DNA from: a virus
Length of the DNA: 43,989 nt
Strand: one strand, 5' to 3'
IMG/VR virus record: IMGVR_UViG_3300006874_000028
Location: 1 to 43,989 of that record
Positions 25,801 through 33,688 of this stretch are shown here, one piece after another. A program made the translations under genes and the position numbers. The notes beneath the pieces are model-generated. The model was not told where the DNA came from, did no database searches, and saw only the letters and a program-made list of their open reading frames with translations. Each line of letters opens with the position of its first letter. Position 1 is the stretch's first letter.

Positions 25801-26111
25801 TAGACAACGAAACCAAGCAGAGAGGATGATGCCGCATCAGTGAGACGTTTGAACTCTTGCCCATACAACGTGGCGTCGAGACCTTTGCCATAAACCTTGC
25901 CGTCTGTTGCGCCAATCATGACGCCCATTTGTGCAAGCTGAATAGCAATGATGTGAGCGGCTAGAAAACGCACTGCTCGGTCAGTCTGATCACCAAAGAT
26001 GTCTGACGAAACGTCTGCAGAGGCGCTCTCAATAGCGCCGTTCACAATTCCCGATGGATGAGGGCTGAACTCGGGGAAACGCTCTAGAAAACCAGCGTAA
26101 GTGACACTCAT
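25800..26111 (-). CDS. Head-tail adaptor, DUF4054-like (103 aa)
   Basis: YAGFLERFPEFSPHPSGIVNGAIESASADV followed by IFGDQTDRAVRFLAAHIIAIQLA (core FGDQTDRAVRFLAAH) is the helical pattern of the DUF4054 head-tail adaptor family. The C-terminal half (GKGLDATLYGQEFKRL) also fits. Such adaptors form the ring below the portal. Its ATG overlaps the upstream stop by 4 bases. Confidence 0.8.
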   Translation of the reverse strand: MSVTYAGFLERFPEFSPHPSGIVNGAIESASADVSSDIFGDQTDRAVRFLAAHIIAIQLAQMGVMIGATDGKVYGKGLDATLYGQEFKRLTDAASSSLLGFVV

Positions 26112-26509
26112 GCTTTTCCTGTGCGAATGGCTTCAAGACGACGGTTAATCGCATTGCGGACCCTCACGCGACCTTCAATCTTCTTCCAATCTCCGAGTTT
26201 GTCCTCGTCGTGGAGAAGTTCAATGGCCTGGATAGCCTGACTAAGCGGAAGCTGAGAAAGGTTTTCGGCGGACTTGGGAATAGTTTCCACTTCCACTCGC
26301 TCCTTCATCTCCTCAATAGCCCCAATGCGAAGAAGTCCCTGCACCGTAGGGTTCAGTTTTGCTTCTTCCCATTGCTCATCAGGAATTTCCTGATTAAGAC
26401 CGGGCGCAAGGCTAATCATGCCTCGCTTAGTAATCACTCCGAAACTGGCCTCTCGCGGCGGGTTTTCAAGTTCAGGGCGGTAAGCAATCAACATTTGTTG
26501 AATTAACAA
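26108..26509 (-). CDS. Conserved hypothetical, capsid-adjacent (133 aa)
   Basis: GMISLAPGLNQEIPDEQWEEAKLNPTVQGLL is recognisable from small proteins next to capsid genes in phages with DUF2184-type capsids, where function is unknown. The rest is helical with charged residues (LSQAIQAIELLHDEDKLGDWKK). It is the first gene downstream of the capsid after a 49-base gap containing a TTTGTT/AACAAA repeat. Confidence 0.65.
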   Translation of the reverse strand: MLIQQMLIAYRPELENPPREASFGVITKRGMISLAPGLNQEIPDEQWEEAKLNPTVQGLLRIGAIEEMKERVEVETIPKSAENLSQLPLSQAIQAIELLHDEDKLGDWKKIEGRVRVRNAINRRLEAIRTGKA

Positions 26510-26558
26510 ACTTGATAAGCTTAACCGCCCATTCTTGACAAACTACCTAAGGGCTTTC

Positions 26559-27473
26559 TCAGGGAGCCTGAACGTAGATGACGCTCTTGGGATAGTACAG
26601 AGCGACGCCACCCACGCGAGCATGAGCCGGAACAATGAATTCCAGACCGCGCTGCTGAGGGGGGAACAGTTCAAGAGGCTGAGGAATGTGCAGTTGCACT
26701 TTGCCGGGATCACGCTTGTAGATGACCATCCGGTTCTTGCTGAGGCTGCTCTTGTCAGCATCGAGCTGGTTGATGGGCTCGACGTTGCGGATGAAGGGGT
26801 TGGTGCGCAGGAAGTACTCCAGCACAGTCACATCCGAAGAGTCAGAGTTACGAGTGGTCGAAACCACGTTGTAATCTTCCCAAGCCATCAGAATGGTGTC
26901 GGGCTGCTCCTTCATGTTGGAGCCATTGATGATGGCGGTAACGCCCTGGTTCATCAGTTCCAGCATGTCCTGAGCAGTGGTGCCAGTGGCGGTAGCGCCA
27001 GTGAACCACTTGTCAGCAGACACAACGTCCACAGTGGAGTTGTTAAAGAAGCCAGCCAGGCCAACAGAGGCCTCACCGAACAGAGCAACGCTCTCCACTT
27101 TCTCTTCGTAAGCGCGACGCACAGCGGCGGCACGGCGCTGCTCCAGGGCCAGATTGGCCATTTGAGCTGCACGCAGTTCCTGCACGGTGTAGCCGAAGGA
27201 GCCACCGAAGGAGCGGATGTTGATGCTCTTCTCGACCTGGCTCACATCAGCACGCGGCAGATCATCTGCAGCGTCAGAGATGAGCTTGAAGTCACCAGTC
27301 GCATCCATGATGCGATAGGTGAAGGTCTGGGCGCCAGGACCAGCTTCGCTGGTTACAGGCAGAATTGTGGGGTATTTGATGTCGGCATACTCGACTTCAA
27401 ACACTTGCGGGCGGATGTACTCAAGCTGACGCTCAAGGAACAGGCCCGCTTCATCCATACGAAATTCGCTCAT
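26559..27473 (-). CDS. Major capsid protein, DUF2184-like (304 aa)
   Basis: FLERQLEYIRPQVFEVEYADIKYPTILPV (core EYADIKYPTILPV) and FRMDEAG at the N-terminus are typical of the DUF2184 capsid family, an HK97-fold group that pairs with DUF2213 proteases. Further support is IMDATGDFKLISDAADDLP, FGGSFGYTVQELRAAQ and QQRGLEFIVPAHARVGG. A good Shine-Dalgarno (AGGAG) lies 8 bases before the ATG. High expression is also suggested by strong codon bias, which leaves the opposite strand free of stops over the whole gene. Confidence 0.9.
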   Translation of the reverse strand: MSEFRMDEAGLFLERQLEYIRPQVFEVEYADIKYPTILPVTSEAGPGAQTFTYRIMDATGDFKLISDAADDLPRADVSQVEKSINIRSFGGSFGYTVQELRAAQMANLALEQRRAAAVRRAYEEKVESVALFGEASVGLAGFFNNSTVDVVSADKWFTGATATGTTAQDMLELMNQGVTAIINGSNMKEQPDTILMAWEDYNVVSTTRNSDSSDVTVLEYFLRTNPFIRNVEPINQLDADKSSLSKNRMVIYKRDPGKVQLHIPQPLELFPPQQRGLEFIVPAHARVGGVALYYPKSVIYVQAP

Positions 27474-27485
27474 TGTGTACTCCTA

Positions 27486-28055
27486 TCAGGAATCGGCGGC
27501 AAGGGTGAAATCGGGGCCGTTCAGCTCCAGCAGAGCAACACCAGCGCCAGTGGTCTTGGACACCCAGCGGGCGCCAGTCAGGCGACGGGTCTTGCCGCTC
27601 ACGTAAGCGTGAGAGAAGCGACCGGGGTGAGCACCAGCAGTGGTGCCAGTGTGAGTGGCGTAGTACACGCGCACGGGGGAGGTGAGATCAACAGCGCCGG
27701 TCACGTAGACGGCAACCACGCCCTTGTTGATTGCATTGACAGCTTGCTCATCAGCAACACCAGGACGGGAGTTGGCGTCAAGCACCTTCTCGTCCACGTA
27801 GGTGAGAGCGTTCACGCCCACGACAGTGTCGCCAGTGGCGGCCACAGTCTTGGCGGAGTTGCCCACGGTGCCAGCAGTGTTAACCACCAGAAGGTTTCCG
27901 TAAGCGATGGCGGCGCCAGTTTCGTTCACGAAAGTGGCGACGTTGTTGTCGGCAATGTCAGCGAATTGGCCTTCCAGAGCAGCAGTCAGCTCCAGCTCAT
28001 AGCTGGATTGAACGCCACCGGCAGCACCTGCGCTGGTCGAAAAAGTTACGGCCAT
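27486..28055 (-). CDS. Capsid decoration / cement-like protein (189 aa)
   Basis: Small Ala/Val/Thr-rich protein between capsid and protease. FVNETGAAIAYGNLLVVNTAGTVGNSAKTV, here by its core AIAYGNLLVVN, and VVGVNALTYVDEKV plus NAINKGVVAVYVTGAVD match the beta-barrel of structural cement proteins (DUF2190/Gp24-like) that coat phage heads. It shares the biased codon use of the capsid gene. Role inferred: stabilising mature capsids. Confidence 0.8.
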   Translation of the reverse strand: MAVTFSTSAGAAGGVQSSYELELTAALEGQFADIADNNVATFVNETGAAIAYGNLLVVNTAGTVGNSAKTVAATGDTVVGVNALTYVDEKVLDANSRPGVADEQAVNAINKGVVAVYVTGAVDLTSPVRVYYATHTGTTAGAHPGRFSHAYVSGKTRRLTGARWVSKTTGAGVALLELNGPDFTLAADS

Positions 28056-28058
28056 GGA

Positions 28059-28679
28059 TTACTTAGCCTCCTTGGAGACAGACAGGGGAGATTTCCAGGC
28101 ATTCTGCAGCTTCTCGATATACGAGGAGGGAGCAGACGCAGGAGTGGCGATGGAAGCCACCGCCTTACGCAGATCCTCGGTGGAATCAGCGCGATTGGCA
28201 GCATCTTCAGAGATGGTGTCGAACATTGCCAGGACGTAATCGTCGGAACGCTCGTCCAGAGCAACAGAGTCGCCGCGAACTGCCTTGATGGCGTCAACCA
28301 TCACTTCACGGTCGCTCTTGCCGCTAAATTCATAAGCGGCATCCAGTACGGGCTTAGCCTTGGAAACAAGGGCCAGGCGCTCTTCAACAATGGAATCCAC
28401 GTTGATTTGCTTGGCTTCTTCCAGCTCAGCCTTCAGAGAATCGACTTGCTCGGCCAGGGCATCGGCGCGACCTTCGGCCCCGTCCATTTTGCCCTTCATT
28501 TCTTCTTCCATGGCGTCCATTTCGGCCTTCATGGAATCAGCAGCAGCCTGCAGCTCGTCGTACTTCTTTTTCATGTCCTCGTAGGACATCTTGGCGTCAT
28601 CGCGTTCTTTGGTGATCGCCAGAGCAACGCTCTCGCTCACCTCAAACTCGGCGCCGTCGAAAACGACTTTGGCGGACAT
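28059..28679 (-). CDS. Nested scaffold protein from an internal start (206 aa)
   Basis: In frame inside the protease gene, Met193 (MSAKVVFDGAEFEVSES) is preceded by GAGGAAA about 10 bases upstream, a better ribosome site than that of the full-length gene. Translation from here gives the coiled-coil scaffold without the protease. This is the lambda C/Nu3 arrangement. The internal start is inferred from the Shine-Dalgarno and the domain boundary at exactly this point. Confidence 0.7.
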   Translation of the reverse strand: MSAKVVFDGAEFEVSESVALAITKERDDAKMSYEDMKKKYDELQAAADSMKAEMDAMEEEMKGKMDGAEGRADALAEQVDSLKAELEEAKQINVDSIVEERLALVSKAKPVLDAAYEFSGKSDREVMVDAIKAVRGDSVALDERSDDYVLAMFDTISEDAANRADSTEDLRKAVASIATPASAPSSYIEKLQNAWKSPLSVSKEAK

Positions 28680-29255
28680 AGTTTGATTTTCCTCAGTGGA
28701 AAGTAGGGAGGGATCGGCAGCATCTTGGCGATCCAAATGCAACCTCACCTGCGGGCCGGCTCGGCCCCGACGAACGATAGCAACGTGATTACCACTGATC
28801 TCCTTTTGGATACCGTCGTAATGCTCGCCACTATCGGTAACGCCAGGCGTCGGATCATAATTGACCCTATAGCCGGCGCTCACTTCACGAACATCGCCGC
28901 GCATTACCTTGTCAATAGTTTCGCGATCAGTCACTGTCATGACGGCTTTTACAAAGCCATTGTCATAAACAATTTCCGAGCCGGTAAAACCGATTTGGTA
29001 ATCCTTGGTGTTCTCACTGTCCAGAAGGACAGGAGGATGTTCCATAGTGATGGCCTTCCCCGCAAATGAGGCAAGGCTTTCAGGAGACGCCACTTCGGTT
29101 TCAGGACGGAATTCCTTCCTGATAGAACCGTCAGCATCGGTGTAATGCTGAATACCAGTACGAGCAATAGAAGCCCACACACGAAGGTAACCCTCCGGTG
29201 TTACTTCGTATTTCTCAATAGGAGAAACGTCGTACCGGCAAGATGTGGTGCTCAT
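28059..29255 (-). CDS. Capsid maturation protease with scaffold domain, DUF2213-like (398 aa)
   Basis: The N-terminal ~180 residues follow the DUF2213 prohead protease family. They read YEVTPEGYLRVWASIARTG, FAGKAITMEHPPVLLDS, VREVSAGYRVNYD and GNHVAIVRRGRAGPQVRL, with conserved His72 and His157. The C-terminal ~205 residues are an acidic coiled-coil scaffold (about 215-290, DDAKMSYEDMKKKYDELQ) with a small terminal domain. It cleaves scaffold and capsid during maturation. It is the first gene of its operon, divergent from the XRE regulator. Confidence 0.85.
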   Translation of the reverse strand: MSTTSCRYDVSPIEKYEVTPEGYLRVWASIARTGIQHYTDADGSIRKEFRPETEVASPESLASFAGKAITMEHPPVLLDSENTKDYQIGFTGSEIVYDNGFVKAVMTVTDRETIDKVMRGDVREVSAGYRVNYDPTPGVTDSGEHYDGIQKEISGNHVAIVRRGRAGPQVRLHLDRQDAADPSLLSTEENQTMSAKVVFDGAEFEVSESVALAITKERDDAKMSYEDMKKKYDELQAAADSMKAEMDAMEEEMKGKMDGAEGRADALAEQVDSLKAELEEAKQINVDSIVEERLALVSKAKPVLDAAYEFSGKSDREVMVDAIKAVRGDSVALDERSDDYVLAMFDTISEDAANRADSTEDLRKAVASIATPASAPSSYIEKLQNAWKSPLSVSKEAK

Positions 29256-29281
29256 ACATACACTGTAGAAGCTTTATTTGC

Positions 29282-29317
29282 CTATTCTACTATACATTAT
29301 GCTATTCTGCATAGAAT
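29282..29317. promoter_or_regulatory. Operator-like repeats at the divergent regulator/protease promoters
   Basis: The 60-base gap between divergent genes holds two direct copies of CTATTCT (29,282-29,288 and 29,302-29,308, 20 bases apart). It also holds an inverted copy forming ATTCT-GCAT-AGAAT (29,304-29,317), which overlaps the regulator's start codon. TATACA and TATGCT are possible -10 boxes on the plus strand. The layout suggests autorepression by the adjacent XRE protein. Confidence 0.6.
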
Positions 29318-29606
29318 GACGCAGAAAGATCTGGTCGGGCGTAAAGTTAAAAGCCCTCGCTCCTCGTACAGCGAAGCAAAGGCTCTCATAGGCTCGCGAG
29401 TTAAAGACGCCCGCCAAAGTTGCGGTCTTTCACAGCGAGCCCTGGCAGAGCTTCTATTCTGCGATCAGGCCACCATCTCCCGCATTGAAAGCGGCATCCT
29501 TGCCCCTGATGTTGCGCAAATTAAAGTAATGAGCGGAGTTTTTCAGCTCAGTGTGCTCTGGTTGATGGGCTATCCGTCCTTCGTCGTTCATGCGACGAAG
29601 GACTAA
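29316..29606 (+). CDS. XRE-family helix-turn-helix regulator (96 aa)
   Basis: The start is the ATG at 29,316 (MTQKDLVGRKVKSP), because an upstream in-frame extension would run through the divergent gene. Residues about 24-80 form the HTH_3 domain: IGSRVKDARQSCGLSQRALAELL, FCDQATISRIESGILAP, VMSGVFQLSVLWLMGYP. It lacks a cleavable or ligand domain, so it is Cro-like in size. It is the only plus-strand gene inside the head cluster, with operator-like repeats at its own start. It probably controls the protease-capsid operon. Confidence 0.88.
   Translation: MTQKDLVGRKVKSPRSSYSEAKALIGSRVKDARQSCGLSQRALAELLFCDQATISRIESGILAPDVAQIKVMSGVFQLSVLWLMGYPSFVVHATKD
29576..29603. repeat. Perfect 11-bp inverted repeat at the regulator's 3' end
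   Basis: GTCCTTCGTCG (29,576-29,586) is complementary to CGACGAAGGAC (29,593-29,603) with a 6-base spacer. It covers the last codons of the regulator, three bases before the convergent gene's stop. No T-run follows on either strand, so a simple terminator is doubtful. It could act as mRNA end protection or a bidirectional block. Confidence 0.8.
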
Positions 29607-29924
29607 TCAATCATCATCGTCATCTTCGTGTTCATCACGAATAGAAGCAAGCTGCTCCTCAATACCATCCATGATGTAAGCCTTGGCCATCGCCACTGCT
29701 TCAAACACTAAAAACTTGGCAGGTTCAAACTCCGAATCGGGAACGTCGTAAACGCTCACCACATATTCATGCGTTTCCTCTAGACGCCCATTCTTGAAAA
29801 CTTGCTTCTCGACAAGTTCCCATCGAGAGGTACTGCGGTGGGCATTGCGAGACAAAATCTGCAAGGCCTGCATCACACTGATGCCGTCTTCTTCCTCACG
29901 CACCATTCTGAGGCCTTCCATCAT
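29607..29924 (-). CDS. Hypothetical protein with acidic tail (105 aa)
   Basis: Unrecognised. Helical N-terminus (EEEDGISVMQALQILSRNAH), then KQVFKNGRLEETHEYVVSVYD and an alpha segment FLVFEAVAMAKAYIMDGIEEQLASI. It ends in a run of aspartates (EHEDDDDD). Stop is adjacent to the convergent regulator's stop. Coupled by ATGA to the upstream gene, so it belongs to the portal operon's end. Confidence 0.65.
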   Translation of the reverse strand: MMEGLRMVREEEDGISVMQALQILSRNAHRSTSRWELVEKQVFKNGRLEETHEYVVSVYDVPDSEFEPAKFLVFEAVAMAKAYIMDGIEEQLASIRDEHEDDDDD

Positions 29925-30313
29925 TTTTGTTGACGCTTTTCCAGCATCTTAAGTGTTCGATTTGCCCAAGACTTACCAGCGTCGCCACCCCATAGAAGCC
30001 AAGCAATGTAGCCGGCGTCATCTTCTCCGCCACTTTTATTTTTCTCGTGTCGTGAGAAAAATGCAACCATGCGACGAATTGTCTCCGCACTAACCTTGTC
30101 CCCGTTAGCTAGCGACGTGGCTCGTGCCACGCCGCTTCCAATGCCTTGCTTTCCAGCTTCTTTAGTAGTCAACCCTCCTTTGCCGTGCTTTCGGCGCAGC
30201 TCAAGGCCGCGCCGCGCAGCACTTCTCACGCTTGCAGGAGGGGCGAAGCCTTCAGCGTCGCCCCTTAGCCCTTTTTTCTGCGCTTGCGCAGGCTTGACAG
30301 ATAGCCCTTGCAA
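29921..30313 (-). CDS. Head-associated small protein with GLELRRKHG/WLLWGGD domain (130 aa)
   Basis: VRSAARRGLELRRKHGKGG, GVARATSLANGDKVSAETIRRMVAFFSRHE and IAWLLWGGDAGKSWANR make up a small domain seen in many phages, often fused to portal, protease or MuF-like proteins. Here it stands alone. Function is not established. The start overlaps the preceding gene by about 49 bases; a later start is possible but would cut into the conserved basic N-terminus. Confidence 0.75.
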   Translation of the reverse strand: MQGLSVKPAQAQKKGLRGDAEGFAPPASVRSAARRGLELRRKHGKGGLTTKEAGKQGIGSGVARATSLANGDKVSAETIRRMVAFFSRHEKNKSGGEDDAGYIAWLLWGGDAGKSWANRTLKMLEKRQQK

Positions 30314-30570
30314 CGAGCCTCAGCAGGATTGCCATCCATCTCTTCCTCATCCTCCATTCCTTCCTTGCTCATTGAGCCGCACATCGTGTCGATGTAGGCA
30401 TCCCAATAAGCGTCGCTCTTATCTTTCTTCTCCATGCCAGCTTCGCTCATTGCAATGGCAATGGCTTGCTGGCGGCTCTTCACGGGCTTGCCGTCACCGC
30501 CCTTCAAGGTGCCCGCTTTGAATTCGCGCATCACCTTGCGCACCTTCGATTGCTTCTGCTTCGATGTCAT
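30265..30570 (-). CDS. Small basic protein, DUF6496-like (101 aa)
   Basis: KVRKVMREFKAGTLKGGDGKPVKSRQQAIAIAMSEAG (core MREFKAGTLKGGDGKPVKSR) is a motif I associate with DUF6496-type short proteins of phages and bacteria. The C-terminus adds YWDAYIDTMCGSM, an acidic stretch (EDEEEMD) and a very basic end (LSSLRKRRKKG). Function unknown. Four-base overlap with the methyltransferase gene. Confidence 0.75.
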   Translation of the reverse strand: MTSKQKQSKVRKVMREFKAGTLKGGDGKPVKSRQQAIAIAMSEAGMEKKDKSDAYWDAYIDTMCGSMSKEGMEDEEEMDGNPAEARCKGYLSSLRKRRKKG

Positions 30571-31109
30571 TTACTTACAAGCCCCCAGAAGTACAAATCG
30601 TGACTACTTGTATTCACCTTAAAACAATGTTCCGAAAACATGCAGGCAATGGGAAAAGCGTCGTAGAAATCTTCCTCAATCAAATTCTTGTAATAGTCCC
30701 AGCCCTTACCAACTGTTAGCGGACTGCTGCCCCTGTCGCTTCTTGTTGTGCCATGCTCTGGGCGCCCAACGGTGGCGCAGGTCATCACCAATAAGCCCTC
30801 ATCTCTCACCAAACGGTGCATGTTTGCGAATGTGGCTTCCCAATGGGGATTGTGTTCAAAGCACTCAGCAGAGATGGCCACATCAAAGCTGCCAGTGGCG
30901 CCGTCATAATTCTGGCCCTCACACACCACATCAACGCCTCGCCCAGGCCCCACGTCAACACCCACGTACTCCTTCGGCTCTTCAAAGAAACGCCTCACAC
31001 TTCCATTGATATCAAGGCTCCCCATCTCAATGATTCGCCCTCCATGGAAAAACGACGGAAATTCGTTTTTCACACTCTGTACGAACTCTTGCTGTTCAAA
31101 ATGCGCCAT
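30567..31109 (-). CDS. SAM-dependent methyltransferase (180 aa)
   Basis: Rossmann-type class I methyltransferase. Motif I region is RIIEMGSLDINGSVRRFF, followed by an acidic strand end YVGVDVGPGRGVDVV, motif IV-like FDVAISAECFEHNPHW, and post-motif strand GLLVMTCATVGRPEHG. Short for the family but contains the full SAM-binding half. Directly downstream of two glycosyltransferases in the same operon (3-base gap), so it may methylate a glycan made by them. DNA methylation is less likely because no DPPY or PC motif is seen. Confidence 0.82.
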   Translation of the reverse strand: MAHFEQQEFVQSVKNEFPSFFHGGRIIEMGSLDINGSVRRFFEEPKEYVGVDVGPGRGVDVVCEGQNYDGATGSFDVAISAECFEHNPHWEATFANMHRLVRDEGLLVMTCATVGRPEHGTTRSDRGSSPLTVGKGWDYYKNLIEEDFYDAFPIACMFSEHCFKVNTSSHDLYFWGLVSK

Positions 31110-31111
31110 TG

Positions 31112-31804
31112 CTATTTACCGAATGGAGAAGTGAATTGTTCCTTGCCAGGGAGGCCTCCCCATTTCGTTTGGTAGTAGGCCTTATTGCGTTCAAAACAGC
31201 ACCAATGCATTCGCTTGTAACGATCATCACCGCTATGCAATGTGCTGCTGTTGTCATGCTTCCATGAAGGAAGATTCACTTTGATCGCGGGATTATCTTC
31301 CACCAGCAGACGCCAACGACAATCATTGTCTTCAAAGTAAGCAGGTGCAAATAGCTCATCAAAGCCTCCCATTCCCAGCCAGCGCTCAGGGCGATTCACG
31401 TAGAACGTGGAAAACCCACCAACGGGATGATTAGTCTCCAGCAAAATGCTGCCAGGATTGGCATCAGCGGCCTCTAAAAAGGCCGCGATGTCATTCAATC
31501 CGAACACCACATCATCATTCGCAATAATGCATTGATTGAGCTGATTGATGAGATAATTCCACGACTTTGCCACACCAAGGTTATACGGTGGCACTGCAAT
31601 CTTCCATTTGGAAAGATCGCATTTTTCCGCAAGCGCATCAACAGCACCGCTCTCCTTCATTCGCCCACCATTGTCAAGAATCAACACCTCTGCCTCTATA
31701 CAAGGGTGCTCATCATTGAGAAGATGATTACACAGACGGATGAGCTTGTCATAACAAGAAAGCGTGGGAATCCCCACGCTCACGCGACGCTTAGTCATTG
31801 CCAA
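31112..31804 (-). CDS. Glycosyltransferase family 2-like (230 aa)
   Basis: GT-A fold signals: RVSVGIPTLSCYDKLIRL at the N-terminus, AEVLILDNGG, YNLGVAKSWNYLINQ, the metal-binding pair in IIANDDVVF, and the acceptor-side FDELFAPAYFEDNDCRWRL. Transfers a sugar from a nucleotide donor; acceptor unknown. Its start overlaps the GT4 gene end by 14 bases. Membership in the portal-MuF operon suggests that virion proteins, or less likely host surface sugars, are the target. Confidence 0.88.
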   Translation of the reverse strand: MAMTKRRVSVGIPTLSCYDKLIRLCNHLLNDEHPCIEAEVLILDNGGRMKESGAVDALAEKCDLSKWKIAVPPYNLGVAKSWNYLINQLNQCIIANDDVVFGLNDIAAFLEAADANPGSILLETNHPVGGFSTFYVNRPERWLGMGGFDELFAPAYFEDNDCRWRLLVEDNPAIKVNLPSWKHDNSSTLHSGDDRYKRMHWCCFERNKAYYQTKWGGLPGKEQFTSPFGK

Positions 31805-32987
31805 AGCCCTTGCCAGATGTGGGCTTCTTCAGGACATTGTTAACAATTTTGACCACGCTCGCACCAATCGTGCTCCACGAATACTTCTCATCCTGAAGTT
31901 CGTCGTAGCACCATTGCGCCACCTTGTCAAGATTGTCGCGATTCTCGTAGTAATTATTAAGGATGGCCACGAGATCATTCACAGAAGGAATGCCACGGTC
32001 CAAGCCATAGTTACAGTCCACTTCCCAGCTTTCGATGGGAATGCGCGGGATGCCGCCGAAGATCTCCTTCAACGATGTGTGGTCGGGAACAATCTGAGCA
32101 GTGCGCGTGGCGGCATGCTCAAAATTCACCAGGCCCCAGCCCTCGCCAATGCAAGTGTTAACGCCAACATCGCAAGCGTTATACACAAGATTGAGCTTGT
32201 CAACTGGCAGGCAATTCATCACATCAAAGTCCTTGCTTGTGAGAATCAACTTGCCCGCAGGGTCGTAACCATAGTCACGAGAAATACGCTTAAACAGAGG
32301 AATCAAATCCCATCCCTGATCCTTCGACCCCATATTGAGCCATAAGCGAGCATCAGGTTTGTCCAGCGCAAATGCAATGAACGCTTTGATAGTCAAATCA
32401 ATGCGCTTGCGTGGCTGATTGCGATTGCCATTAAAGACGATAAATAGATCCTCGGGCACGCTCATCGCTTTGCGTGCTTCATTCTTTTTAACGGGGAAGA
32501 ATGTAGAGCGATCAATACCATGCGGAATAACATCGCACGGCATTTCACAGCCCGCCTTGCGCACTTCTTCCAATCCGAACTGCGTGTAGGTGGCCATGCC
32601 ATCCCACTCCTTGCAATCCTCAAACACTTCCGGGAAGAAGCCGTAGCTGTCAGTGGGGAAGTAGCCATACCACTTGAAGCCAATCGCCTCTTTAAGGGGC
32701 TTAGCCACCTTCCACAGCTTATTCAAAATCCAAATATCATTCACCGCAAACACCAGATCGGGCTTCTCCTTAATCAGAAGCTCCTGCATCCGATGGGAGC
32801 CGAACGGATCGGCTCCTCCTGCATTAGCTGGATACATCCGATAGGGCAATTCATGCGGGTCGCCCCACCAGTTGACGGCGAGCACCACCACTTCATGCTC
32901 TTTCGCAAGCTCAGGCAGCAAATTCTCTGCCACCCGTCCGAATCCAGTTTGAACTGCAGCGTCTCCGCAGTAAAGAATCTTGGCCAT
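31791..32987 (-). CDS. Glycosyltransferase family 4-like (398 aa)
   Basis: GT-B architecture: N-terminal AAVQTGFGRVAENLLPELA and DLVFAVNDIWILNKL, linker GCEMPCDVIPHGIDRSTFFP. The C-terminal donor domain has FNGNRNQPRKRIDLTIKAF, LNLVYNACDVGVNTCIGEGWGL and the E-x7-E pair in GEGWGLVNFEHAA. Full length for the family. Expressed with GT2 and methyltransferase between MuF and small head genes. Likely builds a short glycan on a virion component; substrate cannot be read from sequence. Confidence 0.9.
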   Translation of the reverse strand: MAKILYCGDAAVQTGFGRVAENLLPELAKEHEVVVLAVNWWGDPHELPYRMYPANAGGADPFGSHRMQELLIKEKPDLVFAVNDIWILNKLWKVAKPLKEAIGFKWYGYFPTDSYGFFPEVFEDCKEWDGMATYTQFGLEEVRKAGCEMPCDVIPHGIDRSTFFPVKKNEARKAMSVPEDLFIVFNGNRNQPRKRIDLTIKAFIAFALDKPDARLWLNMGSKDQGWDLIPLFKRISRDYGYDPAGKLILTSKDFDVMNCLPVDKLNLVYNACDVGVNTCIGEGWGLVNFEHAATRTAQIVPDHTSLKEIFGGIPRIPIESWEVDCNYGLDRGIPSVNDLVAILNNYYENRDNLDKVAQWCYDELQDEKYSWSTIGASVVKIVNNVLKKPTSGKGFGND

Positions 32988-33025
32988 ACAAAGCGCAATG
33001 TCTTGCGCAATGTTAGGCCTAGTTT

Positions 33026-33688
33026 TTAGACAGGGACTGTCGGTACAGCGTTGCGCTTGTATTCAACACTGCATCTACATCTGGATCGGCATTCGCAGCG
33101 TTGTCCAGGCATAGGCAGGCTTCCCATCGACACCAATCCAGCCCTTGCATAGCGAAGGCAGTCATCGCAATGCTGCGCTTGCGGATCGAGGATGCGACGC
33201 ATCAGGGAGTAGCCCTGTCGTTCTTGACGAATACTGGAACCTTCCCAGTAAGAACCTCGCACGCTCTCAGCATATAGCTGCACACGAGCAAGAGCCATGG
33301 CAGTAGAAACGCGCCCAGCCAGAATATCCCCAGCAAACTTCTGAAGATAACCGTATTCCGCACGAAGCCTTTGACCGATGCGGCCATACTCTGCGCTGCC
33401 CATGCCGTCCTTGCCACCATGCCCAAGCACTGTTGCTTGAATATGAGCAGCCTTAATTGCTTCGCGGACACTGCCTTGCCACTGATCAATCGTGATGTTG
33501 CCATCGGCCAACATTTGAGTGAAACGGCGTAACTGCTGACCAAGTTTGTCGATGCGACCATCAACGAGAGCCATTACGGCCTTCTCGCTCATGAATTGAC
33601 CAGAGGGGCGCCTGTAGCGCCCCAAGTTAGTGTCATATGACCATTCGGCATCAAACCGAGGCCATGAATCACTCAGTGGGCTGAGCAT
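33026..33688 (-). CDS. MuF-like minor head protein (220 aa)
   Basis: The C-terminal DPQAQHCDDCLRYARAGLVSMGSLPMPGQRCECRSRCRCSV (key part HCDDC ... MPGQRCECRSRCRC) is the Cys-rich end typical of the phage Mu F/SPP1 gp7-like family. It probably binds zinc. The N-terminal part is helical. These proteins sit on the portal inside the head and are often injected. Start overlaps the portal gene end by 20 bases. A GGGGCGC/GCGCCCC hairpin lies at 33,605-33,623 in its 5' end. Confidence 0.85.
   Translation of the reverse strand: MLSPLSDSWPRFDAEWSYDTNLGRYRRPSGQFMSEKAVMALVDGRIDKLGQQLRRFTQMLADGNITIDQWQGSVREAIKAAHIQATVLGHGGKDGMGSAEYGRIGQRLRAEYGYLQKFAGDILAGRVSTAMALARVQLYAESVRGSYWEGSSIRQERQGYSLMRRILDPQAQHCDDCLRYARAGLVSMGSLPMPGQRCECRSRCRCSVEYKRNAVPTVPV

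Noticed and set aside
26535-28706. 723-codon open frame on the plus strand opposite capsid, decoration and scaffold genes
   Set aside because: It is a frame mirror of strongly biased minus-strand codons (few TTA, CTA and TCA codons), spans three recognised genes and has no domain.
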